A stretch of 64,000 nucleotides of DNA, taken from assembly GCF_009617585.1 (NCBI RefSeq), contig NZ_WIXI01000022.1, forward strand, positions 488,176 through 552,175, given 5' to 3'. Each line of letters starts with the position of its first letter. Position 1 is the stretch's first letter. Origin of the DNA: Endobacterium cereale. Its GTDB lineage: Bacteria > Pseudomonadota > Alphaproteobacteria > Rhizobiales > Rhizobiaceae. Positions 25,518 through 35,951 of this stretch are shown here, piece by piece. A program made the translations under genes and the position numbers. The notes beneath the pieces are model-generated. The model ran no database searches. It was not told the origin of the DNA and saw only the letters and a program-made list of their open reading frames with translations.

Positions 25518-26390
25518 ATGGCTACGATGATGGAAAACAAGCCATCACGACAGGTGCATTCAATGATTTTCCATGCGGTTTCGGACTGGGACGATGCTTA
25601 TGCCAACGGGCCTAACATTCCCGACGGCGGCAAGTGGCCGCAGGCATGGGTAGAGCCGGCCAGAACCTACCGGGAAAAGCTGACGGCGCTCGGACGCGCC
25701 GAACTCGACATCGCTTATGGGCCGAAACCAAGGCACTTGCTGGATCTTTTCCTGCCGGAAGGTAAGCCAAAAGGCCTGGTTATCTACGTCCATGGCGGCT
25801 TCTGGCAAAATCTCGACAAATCCTACTGGTCGCATTTGGCCAATGGCGCGGCCCTGCATGGTTATGCCGTGGCGATGCCGCAATATACGCTCTGCCCCGA
25901 TGCCAGCATTTCCGACATCACACACGAAATTTCCGCAGCCATCACAATGGTGGCGAACCGCCTTGATGGGCCATTACAGTTGACTGGACATTCCGCGGGA
26001 GGACATCTGGTTGCGCGCATGGTGTCGGCTACATCGCCGCTTGAACCACACATCCGCAAGCGCATCCGCAACACTGTTTCGATTTCCGGCGTGCATGATC
26101 TGCGCCCACTGCTGGCAACGCGACTGAACGACAAGCTGCAATTGACCCCAGGCGAAGCAGACAGGGAGAGCCCGGCGCTTCTGTCGCCGGGACCAGACAC
26201 CCGGCTGTTCTGCTGGGTGGGCGCAAACGAGCGTACCGAATTCGTTCGCCAGAACGACCTTCTCGCCAATGTCTGGACCGGGCTTGGCGCCGCGACCGGC
26301 GTTTATCATGAGGCGGACCGCCACCATTTCAATGTGGTCGATGGATTAGCTGATCCAGAGCATCCGCTGACGAAAACCCTTTTATCTTGA
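25518..26390 (+). CDS. Alpha/beta hydrolase, kynurenine-formamidase-like
   Basis: 290 residues from ATG 25518 (ATG 25563 is a possible alternative). Oxyanion motif VHGGFW (91-96), nucleophile elbow GHSAGGH (157-163), late DRHHFNVVDG supplying the His. HGGxW plus GHSAGG is the pattern of arylformamidase / esterase-lipase family proteins that cleave N-formylkynurenine. No other tryptophan-pathway gene is nearby, so the substrate is uncertain. Probably in one operon with the MarR-type gene. Confidence 0.78.
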   Translation: MATMMENKPSRQVHSMIFHAVSDWDDAYANGPNIPDGGKWPQAWVEPARTYREKLTALGRAELDIAYGPKPRHLLDLFLPEGKPKGLVIYVHGGFWQNLDKSYWSHLANGAALHGYAVAMPQYTLCPDASISDITHEISAAITMVANRLDGPLQLTGHSAGGHLVARMVSATSPLEPHIRKRIRNTVSISGVHDLRPLLATRLNDKLQLTPGEADRESPALLSPGPDTRLFCWVGANERTEFVRQNDLLANVWTGLGAATGVYHEADRHHFNVVDGLADPEHPLTKTLLS

Positions 26391-26476
26391 TATTCATCAA
26401 GACTTACATGCATCCACCGTTCATTCTCGCCTGATAAGCCCCCGGGGCAAAGGCCTGTCACGGAAAAGTTGCGATC

Positions 26477-27199
26477 ATGACCATACAGAGACGACGCCGG
26501 ATCGTAAGAACCAGACGAGCCAGTCTGGGGATTACGCTCGTGGCGGCGATTTCCTTTCTGGCAGGGCTGACCGACGCGATCGGATTGCAGCTCTCCGGTG
26601 ATTTCGTCTCGTTTATGACCGGCAATACGACACGCGCTGCGATCTCCTTCGAGCAGGGAAATTATGGCCACGCGCTCGTGCTGGCCGGCGCGATCGTTAC
26701 ATTCGTGGCCGGCAATGCGCTCGGCATCATCGTGGCGCACCTGTTCGCAAGGCGCATCTTTGCGGTTTTGGTCACGGTTGGGATGCTTCTTACAGTCGCA
26801 TCCGCACTGGCCGCCCCAGAACAGGCTGTCTGGCGTTTTAACGCCGTGGTACTGGCCATGGGGTTGGTGAATGCCGCCGTGGAACATATCGAAGGCCTGC
26901 CGATCGGTCTGACCTATGTCACCGGTGCACTGTCGCGGCTAGGTCGTGGCATCGGCCGCACCATCCTCGGTGAGCGCAATTTTGGCTGGACGGTGCAGAT
27001 CGTGCCATGGCTCGGTATGGCGGCGGGCGCACTTTGCGGCGCGGCGCTGGCCATCGGACTTCCCGACCATGCGCTGCAGATGGCGGCATGGCTGACGCTG
27101 GGTTTTGCCGGCGTGACGCTATTTATTCCGCGTTCGCTCCAGCATCGCTACAATCAGCGACCCGCACGGTCACCGACCCAGAACGACGCGCGCCCTTGA
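26477..27199 (+). CDS. YoaK/DUF1275-family membrane protein
   Basis: 240 residues, six hydrophobic segments. The family signature is clear: FLAGLTDAIGLQLSGDFVSF then MTGNTTR near the N terminus, and GLTYVTGALSRLGRGI in the middle. Basic N terminus (RRRRIVRTRR) is cytoplasmic. Transporter-like topology; function unknown. Free-standing. Confidence 0.85.
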   Translation: MTIQRRRRIVRTRRASLGITLVAAISFLAGLTDAIGLQLSGDFVSFMTGNTTRAAISFEQGNYGHALVLAGAIVTFVAGNALGIIVAHLFARRIFAVLVTVGMLLTVASALAAPEQAVWRFNAVVLAMGLVNAAVEHIEGLPIGLTYVTGALSRLGRGIGRTILGERNFGWTVQIVPWLGMAAGALCGAALAIGLPDHALQMAAWLTLGFAGVTLFIPRSLQHRYNQRPARSPTQNDARP

Positions 27200-27266
27200 A
27201 CTTTCCGGACAGGATTTCGGGCTATAGTCATCTTTAGCGAAGCAAACCCGAAGGCACCCATCCCGG

Positions 27267-28058
27267 ATGATATTCTATCTTTCCAAAATAGTCTGGCTAC
27301 TGCTGCAACCATTGTCTCTGGCCTTTTTCCTGTGTTTTGCCGGTGTCCTTCTGGCCTTGTTCCGCTTCAGAAGAGTGGGAGGCGCGCTTTCGCTTTGTGC
27401 AGCACTCTTGCTGTTCGTGACGCTCTACACCACGGCGGGCAGCGTCGCGTTGCAGGTACTGGAAGACCATGTGCGAAAACCGCAGGTAGACCCGACCAGC
27501 CTGTCGTGCATCATCGTTCTCGGAGGCGCATTCGAAACTCCGGTAACGACCAGCCGCGGCGGCATCGAACTCAATCAGGCGGCCGACCGCTTTGTCGAAA
27601 CGGCAAGGCTGGCGCTGAAGTATCCGCAATCGAAAATTCTGGTGTCGGGCGGCGACGGATCTATCAGCGGCGCCTATGAGGGCGAGGCTGGGGCTTCGGA
27701 ACGGTTCTTCTCCGCATTCGGCATCCATGCTGACCGATTGATAAAGGAAAACACATCTCGCAACACGTTCGAAAACATGCTGAATACTGCGGCGCTGCTG
27801 AAAGACAACAAGCTTTCGGACTGCCTGCTGGTCACTTCGGCCTTTCACATGCCGCGCTCGCTCGGGCTGTTTCGCCATGCAGGGCTGACAGTGATGGCGT
27901 GGCCGGTGGACTATCGCACCACCGGCATCGAAACGCTCGGCCTTGATTTCACACAGCCTTCCGTCAACGCGCAACAGACCGCAACGGCCGCACGCGAATG
28001 GCTGGGTCTTGTCGGATATTATCTGGCCGGACGCACCGGGTCGCTGATGCCGAACTGA
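27267..28058 (+). CDS. YdcF/ElyC-type DUF218 membrane-anchored protein
   Basis: 263 residues. Two N-terminal membrane segments (about 7-31 and 38-60), then a Rossmann-like DUF218 domain: IIVLGGAFETP (84-94), VSGGDGSISG, NTFENMLNTA and SAFHMPRSLGLF. Related to E. coli ElyC/SanA, which affect envelope integrity and lipid-carrier recycling. The stop abuts the stop of the convergent gene at 28059. Confidence 0.85.
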   Translation: MIFYLSKIVWLLLQPLSLAFFLCFAGVLLALFRFRRVGGALSLCAALLLFVTLYTTAGSVALQVLEDHVRKPQVDPTSLSCIIVLGGAFETPVTTSRGGIELNQAADRFVETARLALKYPQSKILVSGGDGSISGAYEGEAGASERFFSAFGIHADRLIKENTSRNTFENMLNTAALLKDNKLSDCLLVTSAFHMPRSLGLFRHAGLTVMAWPVDYRTTGIETLGLDFTQPSVNAQQTATAAREWLGLVGYYLAGRTGSLMPN

Positions 28059-28529
28059 TTATTTCTTCGAGATGGTGACGAACTTGGCGCCACGAACGCG
28101 CACCGTCATCTGGCAGGGATCACCGCCCGTGCGATCGCAATATTTCGGCGCCATCTTGAAGACGAAGACCATATTGCCGAAACGCTTGATGAAATCGTAG
28201 GAAAAGATGCGGGCGGTGGCGATCATAAAATAACCGCCCTCCTTCACCTGCAGGTAAAAGTTATAGGGGCAGCCTTCTTCCGAGCTGCAGGCCGGCCCCT
28301 TGGTGCCGTCACAGGTGTAAGCGCCGTGATTGGCGATCGCATCGATCAAGCCATCATTGTTGATATCCAGCCGGGTGATGTAGTCTGCCCCGAACTCGGC
28401 CGTTTTGCATTGTTTGCGGAAATGATCTTTTTCATAAATTTCCGGATCGCTCAGCAGCTTCTGCTGGGCGGAAACCGGCAATGCCGCCACTAAAAAAAGC
28501 AGCGCAAATGCAAAGGACAATAGCTTCAT
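28059..28529 (-). CDS. Unknown secreted protein with EF-hand-like loop
   Basis: 156 residues from ATG 28529; the longer frame has no good start. Sec signal about 1-22 (VSAQQ cleavage). Contains DINNDGLID, a calcium-binding EF-hand-type loop, and six Cys after the signal (KQCKTAEF, YTCDG, PACSSEEGCP, KYCDRTGGDPCQM), which implies disulfides in the periplasm. No family recognised. It ends against ydcF-like and is transcribed in the same direction as irr, 139 bp from it. Confidence 0.7.
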   Translation of the reverse strand: MKLLSFAFALLFLVAALPVSAQQKLLSDPEIYEKDHFRKQCKTAEFGADYITRLDINNDGLIDAIANHGAYTCDGTKGPACSSEEGCPYNFYLQVKEGGYFMIATARIFSYDFIKRFGNMVFVFKMAPKYCDRTGGDPCQMTVRVRGAKFVTISKK

Positions 28530-28668
28530 CGAAATAACCCCGGGAAACAGCAGGCATGAAAAAGTCATGCTCGCCGATCTGTCGACCGGCGGCTTTGGCC
28601 CATAATCCCAGATGGTGCTTGCGTGGCGCTTGCGGGAAGCGCGCTCCATTTGCGCGCGCTGACTGCGA

Positions 28669-29088
28669 TCAGCTTTTCTTTTCGCGAAGACGGATGATCA
28701 CGTCGACATGCGCGATTTCCATGCCCTCCGGCGGTGCCGGCAGGTTGTCGATCGCCAGATTGTTGATCGGGATATCCAGCACTTCATTCCTTCCTTCAAC
28801 GAAGAAGTGATGATGATCCGACGTGTTCGTGTCGAAATAGGTCTTTGCGCTCTCGACCGCGAGAACACGGATCATGCCCGCTTCGGTGAACTGGTGCAGA
28901 GTGTTATAGACGGTGGCGAGCGAAACCGGCACGCCAGCGGACGTCGCCTCCTCGTGCAGTTCCTCCACCGTCAGATGGCGGTCACCCTTGGCAAAAAGGA
29001 GATCGGCCAGTGCGATACGTTGCCGCGTCGGACGCAGCCCGCATACCCGCAATCTCGTTTCCACGTCCATGCTGGCTTCAGCCATCAT
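28669..29088 (-). CDS. irr: Irr, Fur-family iron/heme response regulator
   Basis: 139 residues. Fur-fold winged helix with GLRPTRQRIALADLLF (17-32) and recognition helix VSLATVYNTLHQFTEAG (55-71). The SDHHHFF stretch (90-96) is the Irr heme-binding histidine cluster that replaces Fur metal site residues. The N-terminal Cys-Pro heme motif of Bradyrhizobium Irr is absent, as in Rhizobium/Agrobacterium. Represses iron-consuming and activates iron-uptake genes under iron limitation. The divergent neighbour fabA is its usual partner in rhizobia. Confidence 0.92.
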   Translation of the reverse strand: MMAEASMDVETRLRVCGLRPTRQRIALADLLFAKGDRHLTVEELHEEATSAGVPVSLATVYNTLHQFTEAGMIRVLAVESAKTYFDTNTSDHHHFFVEGRNEVLDIPINNLAIDNLPAPPEGMEIAHVDVIIRLREKKS

Positions 29089-29383
29089 GCAGGCAAACTC
29101 CCGTCATCTTTGATAAAGTTCAACACTCGATATAACTTTAGCGACGACTGGTTTCAATAGCGCACGTGTTCGCGCCATCACTGCCACCCTATGCGTCATG
29201 GAAAAAACGCAGATTCGACGTTTACGCCTCTGGTTTGGCGGCTTCGCTTCCTATATGCCCTCGTGATCGTATGGGGCATTCCCGGTTGATCGCGCAAGCG
29301 AATTGGGCCGCTCTCTTAATTTTGTGCCGATCCTGCTCTATAGCTTCGGATGGCCGCGACAGACGGAGTAATGGATAATCCTG
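29089..29383. other. irr-fabA intergenic region
   Basis: 295 bp with no convincing gene. AT-rich near irr (for example GTTCAACACTCGATATAACT), where both divergent promoters probably lie. No perfect iron-control element (ICE) could be identified by eye. Confidence 0.5.
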
Positions 29384-29899
29384 ATGGCAACGAGACAGTC
29401 CAGCTACAGCTACGAAGAAATCATCTCCTGCGCACATGGTGACCTCTTCGGACCCGGTAATGCGCAATTGCCGCTGCCGCCCATGCTGATGGTCCACCGC
29501 ATCACGGACATTTCCGAAACCGGCGGCGCCTTCGACAAGGGCTATCTACGCGCCGAATACGACGTGCGTCCGGACGACTGGTATTTCCCATGCCATTTTG
29601 AAGGCAACCCGATCATGCCGGGCTGCCTCGGCCTTGACGGCATGTGGCAGCTGACCGGCTTCTTCCTCGGCTGGCTGGGTGAAGAAGGCCGCGGCATGGC
29701 GCTTTCCACCGGCGAAGTGAAGTTCAAGGGCATGATCCGCCCGACTACAAAACTTCTCGAATTCGGCATCGACTTCAAGCGCGTCATGAAGGGCCGCCTC
29801 GTGCTCGGCACCGCCGACGGCTGGCTGAAGGCCGATGGCGAAACCATTTATCAGGCAACCGACCTGCGTGTCGGCCTTGCCAAAGACAAGACGGCCTGA
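29384..29899 (+). CDS. fabA: 3-hydroxydecanoyl-ACP dehydratase/isomerase
   Basis: 171 residues, the exact family length. Active-site segment [17 protein letters not shown] holds the catalytic His71 and Asp85. Dehydrates 3-hydroxydecanoyl-ACP and isomerises the trans-2 to the cis-3 double bond, the branch point to unsaturated fatty acids. fabB follows after 47 bp and fabI after that: the anaerobic unsaturated-fatty-acid operon. Confidence 0.97.
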   Translation: MATRQSSYSYEEIISCAHGDLFGPGNAQLPLPPMLMVHRITDISETGGAFDKGYLRAEYDVRPDDWYFPCHFEGNPIMPGCLGLDGMWQLTGFFLGWLGEEGRGMALSTGEVKFKGMIRPTTKLLEFGIDFKRVMKGRLVLGTADGWLKADGETIYQATDLRVGLAKDKTA

Positions 29900-29946
29900 A
29901 CCGCTTTTTTAAGAGCGGTCGACGAAAACAACAAAGGTTTGATCAC

Positions 29947-31170
29947 ATGAGACGGGTAGTAGTCACGGGCCTCGGGATCGTGTCCTCGATCGGTAACGAT
30001 GCTGGCGAAGTCACCGAATCCCTGCGTCAGGCAAAGTCCGGCATTTCCTTTTCCGAGGATTTTGCCGAGCACGGCTTCAAGTGCCAGGTCTGGGGCAAGC
30101 CGAACATCGATACGACGGATCTCGTCGATCGCCGCGCCATGCGCTTTCTCTCCCAAGGCGGAGCGTGGAACCACGTCGCCATGAAGCAGGCGCTGGCTGA
30201 CAGCGGCCTCGAAGAGAAGGACTACGCTCAGAACGAGCGTGCCGGCATCATTATGGGTTCGGGCGGTCCGTCCACCCGCACGCTGATCGAAGCCGCCGAC
30301 ATCACCATCAAGAACAACAGCCCGAAGCGCATCGGCCCGTTTGCCGTGCCGAAGGCAATGTCCTCGACGGCATCGGCAACGCTTGCCACCTGGTTCAAGA
30401 TCCACGGCGTCAACTACTCGATCTCGTCGGCCTGCTCGACATCTGCGCACTGCATCGGCAATGCCGCTGAAATGATCCAATGGGGCAAGCAGGACATCAT
30501 GTTCGCCGGCGGCCATGAAGATCTCGACTGGACCATGTCGAACCTGTTCGACGCCATGGGCGCCATGTCTTCCAAATACAACGACAACGCGCCAAGCGCC
30601 TCGCGCGCCTATGACGTTGATCGCGACGGTTTCGTCATCGCTGGCGGCGCAGGCGTTCTGGTTCTCGAAGAACTGGAACATGCCAAGGCCCGTGGCGCCA
30701 AGATCTACGCGGAAATCACCGGTTACGGTGCGACTTCCGATGGTTACGACATGGTCGCTCCGTCGGGCGAAGGCGCGATCCGCTGCATGCGCCAGGCACT
30801 TTCCACCGTGAAGGGCGATGTCGATTACATCAACACCCACGGCACCTCGACGCCGGTGGGCGATTCGAAGGAAATCGGCGCCATCCGCGAAGTGTTCGGC
30901 GATAAGATCCCGCACATCCAGTCGACCAAGTCCTTGACCGGCCACTCACTGGGTGCTGCCGGCGTGCAGGAATCGATCTACGGCCTTTTGATGATGCAGG
31001 CCGGCTTTATCGGTGAAAGCGCTCACATCCAGAACCTGGACCCGGAATTCGACGGCGTGCCGATCGTGCGCAAGCGCATCGACAATGCCAAGATCGACAC
31101 CGTTCTTTCCAATTCCTTCGGCTTCGGCGGCACCAACGCCACGCTGGTCTTCCAGCGTTACAACGGATAA
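29947..31170 (+). CDS. fabB: Beta-ketoacyl-ACP synthase I
   Basis: 407 residues. Thiolase-fold Cys-His-His triad: Cys163 in [10 protein letters not shown], His in [11 protein letters not shown] (about 298) and His in [12 protein letters not shown] (about 333). Elongates acyl-ACPs by condensing with malonyl-ACP; together with FabA it makes cis-vaccenate precursors. Six bp before fabI. Confidence 0.97.
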   Translation: MRRVVVTGLGIVSSIGNDAGEVTESLRQAKSGISFSEDFAEHGFKCQVWGKPNIDTTDLVDRRAMRFLSQGGAWNHVAMKQALADSGLEEKDYAQNERAGIIMGSGGPSTRTLIEAADITIKNNSPKRIGPFAVPKAMSSTASATLATWFKIHGVNYSISSACSTSAHCIGNAAEMIQWGKQDIMFAGGHEDLDWTMSNLFDAMGAMSSKYNDNAPSASRAYDVDRDGFVIAGGAGVLVLEELEHAKARGAKIYAEITGYGATSDGYDMVAPSGEGAIRCMRQALSTVKGDVDYINTHGTSTPVGDSKEIGAIREVFGDKIPHIQSTKSLTGHSLGAAGVQESIYGLLMMQAGFIGESAHIQNLDPEFDGVPIVRKRIDNAKIDTVLSNSFGFGGTNATLVFQRYNG

Positions 31171-31176
31171 TCGCCC

Positions 31177-31983
31177 ATGACCGGTATCATGCAGGGCAAG
31201 CGCGGGCTCATCATGGGCGTCGCCAACAATCACTCCATCGCCTGGGGCATTGCCAAGGCGCTGTCGGCGCAGGGCGCGGAACTGGCCTTCACCTATCAGG
31301 GTGATGCGCTGGGCAAGCGTGTGAAGCCGCTTGCGGCAGAGGTCGGATCCGACTTCGTCATCCCGTGCGACGTGGAAGACATCGCATCCGTCGATTCGAC
31401 CTTCGACGCCATCAAGGAGCGCTGGGGTTCTTTCGATTTCATCGTTCATGCCATCGGCTTTTCCGACAAGAACGAGCTGAAAGGCCAGTACGCCGAGACC
31501 ACGCGCGAAAACTTTTCGCGCACCATGGTCATCTCGTGCTTCTCGTTCACCGAGATCGCCAAGCGCGCAGCCCCACTAATGACCAATGGTGGTTCGATGC
31601 TGACGCTGACCTATAACGGCTCGCAGCGCGTCATCCCGAACTACAACGTCATGGGTGTCGCCAAGGCTGCCCTGGAAGCCTCCGTGCGTTATCTGGCAGC
31701 GGATTTTGGCCCGCAGGACATTCGCGTCAACACGATCTCGGCAGGCCCGGTGCGCACGCTTGCCGGCGCCGGCATTTCGGACGCCCGCGCTATCTATGCC
31801 TGGAATAAGGAAAACGCACCGCTGCGCCGTACGGCCACCATCGAGGACATCGGTGGCTCGGCTCTTTACCTGCTGTCCGACCTGTCGCGCGGCGTCACGG
31901 GCGAAGTACACTATGTGGATGCCGGCTACAGCATCACCTCGCTGCCGACGCTCGACAAGCTGCGCAAGGCCGACGTCGAGTAA
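31177..31983 (+). CDS. fabI: Enoyl-ACP reductase (NADH)
   Basis: 268 residues. Short-chain dehydrogenase variant: nucleotide motif GVANNHSIAWGIAKAL (about 14-29), catalytic Tyr/Lys region YNGSQRVIPNYNVMGVAKAA (about 148-167) with the Y-x6-K spacing of FabI, and C-terminal GEVHYVDAGYSI. Reduces the trans-2 enoyl-ACP at the end of each elongation cycle. Last gene of fabA-fabB-fabI. A second in-frame ATG at codon 5 could also be the start. Confidence 0.95.
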   Translation: MTGIMQGKRGLIMGVANNHSIAWGIAKALSAQGAELAFTYQGDALGKRVKPLAAEVGSDFVIPCDVEDIASVDSTFDAIKERWGSFDFIVHAIGFSDKNELKGQYAETTRENFSRTMVISCFSFTEIAKRAAPLMTNGGSMLTLTYNGSQRVIPNYNVMGVAKAALEASVRYLAADFGPQDIRVNTISAGPVRTLAGAGISDARAIYAWNKENAPLRRTATIEDIGGSALYLLSDLSRGVTGEVHYVDAGYSITSLPTLDKLRKADVE

Positions 31984-31995
31984 TCGACCACTTCG

Positions 31996-32631
31996 TTATT
32001 GCTTCAATTCAGCGGCCGCCTGGATATTCCCGGCGGCCGCTGCTTCTTTCAGCAGATTTTTGGCTCTTGCCGGATCTTCTTCCACCAGCAAATGGGCAAG
32101 CTTCCATTTTGCCCAATGATCTTTTGTCTTTGGTAGGCTGAGTTCGAGATAGCGCCTCGCCAACGCAACATCCTTTTTCACGCCGTCGCCATCTGCGAGC
32201 ATGAATGCCAGCATGTGGTAGGCCCAGATATTCCCGTTTTCTGCTGAGACGCGGTACCAGATGGCCGCTATTTTCAGATCGGCCTGGACACCGATGCCCT
32301 TCTGATAACACCAGCCGACTTTCAGTTGACCGTGTTTGTCGTTCTTGGCGGCCGAGCGTATGTACCAGTTGAAGGCCTGGACGGGGTCTTCTGCAACGCC
32401 CGCACCGTGCTCATAAAGCTCGCCGAGTTTGAAGGCTGCGACAGCATTGCCTTTTTCCGCGGAGACCCTGAAATAGCGGGCGACCTTGACAGCATCCTGT
32501 GCGTTTCCGGAATCGCGAGCCTGATAAAATTCGGCGGCGTTGAACCATTCCCAGGAATTTCTGATCTGGTCCGATTGAGCGGTCGCGGCTGAAAATAGCA
32601 GCCCAACAAGACTGCAGGCTATCCTGTTCAT
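31996..32631 (-). CDS. Secreted Sel1-repeat protein
   Basis: 211 residues from ATG 32631, preceded by GGGGGAT; the longer frame is unsupported. Sec-type signal (about 1-22). Four to five Sel1/TPR-like repeats: EKGNAVAAFKLGELYEHGAG, KHGQLKVGWCYQKGIGVQ, NIWAYHMLAFMLADGDGV and later weaker ones. Solenoid scaffolds of this sort act in protein-protein contacts, often in the envelope. Convergent with fabI. Confidence 0.82.
   Translation of the reverse strand: MNRIACSLVGLLFSAATAQSDQIRNSWEWFNAAEFYQARDSGNAQDAVKVARYFRVSAEKGNAVAAFKLGELYEHGAGVAEDPVQAFNWYIRSAAKNDKHGQLKVGWCYQKGIGVQADLKIAAIWYRVSAENGNIWAYHMLAFMLADGDGVKKDVALARRYLELSLPKTKDHWAKWKLAHLLVEEDPARAKNLLKEAAAAGNIQAAAELKQ
32011..32041 (+). terminator. 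Hairpin serving fabI, inside the Sel1 gene end
   Basis: Perfect 10-bp stem AGCGGCCGCC / GGCGGCCGCT with an 11-nt loop, then GCTTCTTT. Starts 28 nt after the fabI stop but lies within the last codons of the convergent Sel1 gene, which encode AAAAGNIQAAAE. Confidence 0.5.
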
Positions 32632-32705
32632 GCCATCCCCCAACGCCACCGAATGCAACCTTAGAATGCATTCGACGGCCTTGGCAAGGAGATTGGCAAA
32701 GCGTG

Positions 32706-33713
32706 TTACTTCTTCGCCCAGAGAACCTTGAACTTCGAATTGCGGCAGGTCTCGCCGCTTTCACGGAAGGCCTCTGCCAGAACCGGCTCATAGGTCAAGC
32801 CACGATTGGCCACCATCAGCAGCTGGCCGCCGCTGCGCAGCGAACTGGCTGCCGTGCGGATCATCGTCTTGCCAAGCTCGGGATCGGCCGCCTGCGCCTC
32901 ATGGAAAGGCGGGTTCATGATGACGAGGTCGTATTTTTCCTTCGGCGGCTCGGCACCGAGATCCTGCCAGAAAAAGCGGGTGGCGAGATCGGGGCAGTTG
33001 CCGGCGAGATTACGCTTGGCAAACTCCAGCGCCTTCCAGTCTGCCTCGAAAAGGTCGATACGGTTGGTGCGGCGCGATTTCTCGGCCAGCATGACGGAGA
33101 GATAACCCCAGCCTGCGCCGAAGTCTGCAGCATTGCCGTCGAAATCAGTCGGCAGGCGGCTTGCGAGCAGCTCTGAGCCCGGATCGACGTGGTCATGGGA
33201 AAAGATGCCGGGAATCGTCTCAAAGCGTCCCTCGACCATGCCTGCGGTCTTGCGCAGCGCCTTGATGCTGGGGGACGCATCTTCCGGGCGTCCGAACCAG
33301 ATGGCGACGCCGTGATATTTCGGGGCATAGTCGAGAATGATGCCGAGTTTCAGCAGCATGGTACGGATCGGCTGGATGCCGTCTTCCTTGCCGCCGGCGA
33401 TGACGATGACGCCCCCGACCTTGACGCGGGCCAGAACCTCGGCAATGCGGTTTTCATTTTCGCCGCGATGTTTGCCGCAGAGCACGAGACCGAAATCGTA
33501 ATCTTCGCCTTCCACTTCCGGGAAAGCGTTATCGCCAAGCGCGCGAAACAGCGGGCGGAACGGCTGTACGGCGGTGATATCGCCCAAAAACTCCGACGGC
33601 TTGGCATGGCCGGCCTCGGCGCCAAGGAAGAGCACACGCTCGCCCTCGACCGGCATCGGCACCGCATCGGTGGCAAAGGGATGGAAAAGCGTCTTGAGGG
33701 CGTCTCTGCTCAT
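32706..33713 (-). CDS. rsmC: RsmC-like 16S rRNA (G1207-N2)-methyltransferase
   Basis: 335 residues. N-terminal degenerate methyltransferase-like half, then a C-terminal catalytic half: SAM-binding motif ADFGAGWGYLSVML (196-209), acidic motif II LFEAD, and the amino-methylation motif NPPFHE (267-272). Same two-domain plan as RsmC. Monocistronic; 74 bp from the Sel1 gene, 105 bp from pnp. Confidence 0.88.
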   Translation of the reverse strand: MSRDALKTLFHPFATDAVPMPVEGERVLFLGAEAGHAKPSEFLGDITAVQPFRPLFRALGDNAFPEVEGEDYDFGLVLCGKHRGENENRIAEVLARVKVGGVIVIAGGKEDGIQPIRTMLLKLGIILDYAPKYHGVAIWFGRPEDASPSIKALRKTAGMVEGRFETIPGIFSHDHVDPGSELLASRLPTDFDGNAADFGAGWGYLSVMLAEKSRRTNRIDLFEADWKALEFAKRNLAGNCPDLATRFFWQDLGAEPPKEKYDLVIMNPPFHEAQAADPELGKTMIRTAASSLRSGGQLLMVANRGLTYEPVLAEAFRESGETCRNSKFKVLWAKK

Positions 33714-33818
33714 GATGTCGGACCTTGGGAATTTAGGGGCGGTTTTGTTATTTAAACGGATAAAGAAAAGGCGCGGAAGATGAAACTCCCGCGCCTCGAT
33801 CTCTCGATAGACGAAAGC

Positions 33819-35951
33819 TTATTCTGCTGCTTCGCCTTCGGCCTTCTTGATTTCCTCGCCGGTGGTCTGGTCAACGACCTTCATCGACAGGCGAACCTTG
33901 CCGCGCTCGTCGAAGCCCATCAGCTTGACCCAAACCTTGTCGCCTTCCTTGACGATGTCGGAGGTCTTGGCAACGCGCTCGGAAGCGAGCTGCGAGATGT
34001 GGACCAGACCATCGCGGGCGCCGAAGAAGTTGACGAAGGCGCCGAAATCGGCGGTCTTCACAACGGTGCCTTCGTAGACCACGCCAACTTCCGGCTCGGC
34101 AACGATCGAGTGGATCCACTTGCGGGCCGCTTCGATTTCCTTGCCCGACGAAGATGCGATCTTGACGGTGCCGTCGTCTTCGATGTTGATCTTGGCGCCG
34201 GTCTTTTCGACGATTTCGCGGATGACCTTGCCGCCCGAACCGATGACTTCACGGATCTTGTCGACCGGGATGTTCATGACTTCGATGCGCGGTGCGAATT
34301 CGCCGAGCTGCGAGCGACCTTCGGTGATGGCATTCGCCATTTCGCCAAGGATGTGCTTGCGACCGCCCTGTGCCTGACCGAGAGCGACCTTCATGATCTC
34401 TTCGGTGATACCGGCGATCTTGATGTCCATCTGCAGCGAGGTGATGCCATCGGCAGTACCGGCTACCTTGAAGTCCATGTCGCCGAGGTGGTCTTCGTCG
34501 CCGAGGATGTCGGAGAGAACGGCAAAACGGTCGCCTTCGAGGATCAGACCCATGGCGATACCAGCAACCGGCTTTGCGAGCGGAACGCCGGCATCCATCA
34601 GAGCAAGCGAGGTGCCGCAGACGGTTGCCATCGAGGACGAGCCGTTGGACTCAGTGATCTCGGAGACGACGCGCAGCGTGTAGGGGAACTGTTCAGCCGA
34701 TGGCAGCATCGGACGGATAGCGCGCCATGCGAGCTTGCCGTGACCGATTTCGCGACGGCCCGGGGAACCCATGCGGCCGGTTTCGCCAACAGAGTAGGGA
34801 GGGAAGTTGTAATGGAGCAGGAATCGCTCCTTGTACATGCCGGTCAGGCTGTCGACATACTGTTCGTCTTCGCCGGTGCCGAGCGTGGCAACAACGATCG
34901 CCTGCGTTTCACCGCGGGTGAAGAGAGCAGAACCGTGAGTGCGCGGCAGAACGCCGACTTCAGACACGATAGCGCGAACGGTTTCGAGATCGCGGCCGTC
35001 GATACGGCTCTTGGTGTCGAGGATGTTCCAGCGAACGATCTTGGCCTGCAGGTGCTTGAAGGTCGCGCCGATGACTTCGGCGGTGTACTTCGGCTCAACA
35101 CCTTCCGGGAAGAAGTGCGCCTTCACCTTTGCCTTGACGGCGTCGACGGCTGCGTAACGTTCAGCCTTCTGGGTGTTCTTGTAGGCGGTGCGCAGCTCGG
35201 CTTCGAAATGCTGGAGCATTTCGGCTTCGAGTTCGGAATGATCTTCCGGCTGGAAATCGCGCGGTTCCTTGGCGGCAACTTCGGCGAGCTTGATGATCGC
35301 GTCGATGACCGGCTGGAAACCCTTGTGGCCGAACATGACGGCGCCAAGCATGACGTCTTCGTTCAGTTCCTTGGCTTCCGATTCAACCATCAGGACGGCG
35401 TCCTGGGTGCCGGCGACAACGAGATCGAGAACCGACTCGTCCATCTCGTCGAGATGCGGGTTCAGAACGTATTCGCCGTTGATGTAGCCGACGCGGGCGC
35501 CGCCGACCGGGCCCATGAACGGTACGCCGGAAATCGTCAGTGCTGCGGAAGCGGCAACCATCGACAGCACGTCGGGATCGTTTTCAAGGTCGTGCTGGAC
35601 GACGGTGACGACAACCTGGGTGTCGTTCTTGTAACCTTCCGGGAAGAGCGGGCGGATCGGACGGTCGATCAGGCGGGAAACCAGGGTTTCCTTTTCCGAC
35701 GGGCGACCTTCGCGCTTGAAATAGCCACCCGGGATCTTGCCGGCGGCGTAGGTCTTTTCCTGGTAGTTGACGGTCAGGGGGAAGAAGTCCTGACCCGGCT
35801 TCGGCGACTTGGCCGAAACGACGGTGGCGAGAACGACGGTTTCGCCGTAGGTGGCGAGAACGGCGCCGTCAGCCTGGCGGGCAATCTTGCCCGTTTCCAG
35901 CTTCAGCGGGCGGCCTGCCCATTCGATTTCGACGGTGTGGGTATTGAACAT
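33819..35951 (-). CDS. pnp: Polynucleotide phosphorylase
   Basis: 710 residues from ATG 35951 (AAGGA 8 nt upstream); upstream codons are in the rpsO-pnp spacer. Two RNase PH-like cores, the second with AMGLI and GDMDFKVAG metal-site region, then a KH domain ([15 protein letters not shown], about 560-575) and a C-terminal S1 domain ([18 protein letters not shown]). Phosphorolytic 3'-5' RNA degradation, degradosome subunit. rpsO-pnp order is conserved; the spacer hairpin (36237-36271) is a possible RNase III site. Confidence 0.97.
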   Translation of the reverse strand: MFNTHTVEIEWAGRPLKLETGKIARQADGAVLATYGETVVLATVVSAKSPKPGQDFFPLTVNYQEKTYAAGKIPGGYFKREGRPSEKETLVSRLIDRPIRPLFPEGYKNDTQVVVTVVQHDLENDPDVLSMVAASAALTISGVPFMGPVGGARVGYINGEYVLNPHLDEMDESVLDLVVAGTQDAVLMVESEAKELNEDVMLGAVMFGHKGFQPVIDAIIKLAEVAAKEPRDFQPEDHSELEAEMLQHFEAELRTAYKNTQKAERYAAVDAVKAKVKAHFFPEGVEPKYTAEVIGATFKHLQAKIVRWNILDTKSRIDGRDLETVRAIVSEVGVLPRTHGSALFTRGETQAIVVATLGTGEDEQYVDSLTGMYKERFLLHYNFPPYSVGETGRMGSPGRREIGHGKLAWRAIRPMLPSAEQFPYTLRVVSEITESNGSSSMATVCGTSLALMDAGVPLAKPVAGIAMGLILEGDRFAVLSDILGDEDHLGDMDFKVAGTADGITSLQMDIKIAGITEEIMKVALGQAQGGRKHILGEMANAITEGRSQLGEFAPRIEVMNIPVDKIREVIGSGGKVIREIVEKTGAKINIEDDGTVKIASSSGKEIEAARKWIHSIVAEPEVGVVYEGTVVKTADFGAFVNFFGARDGLVHISQLASERVAKTSDIVKEGDKVWVKLMGFDERGKVRLSMKVVDQTTGEEIKKAEGEAAE

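Noticed and set aside
29089..29383. Iron-control element between irr and fabA
   Set aside because: No TTTAGAA-type inverted repeat matching the ICE consensus was seen.
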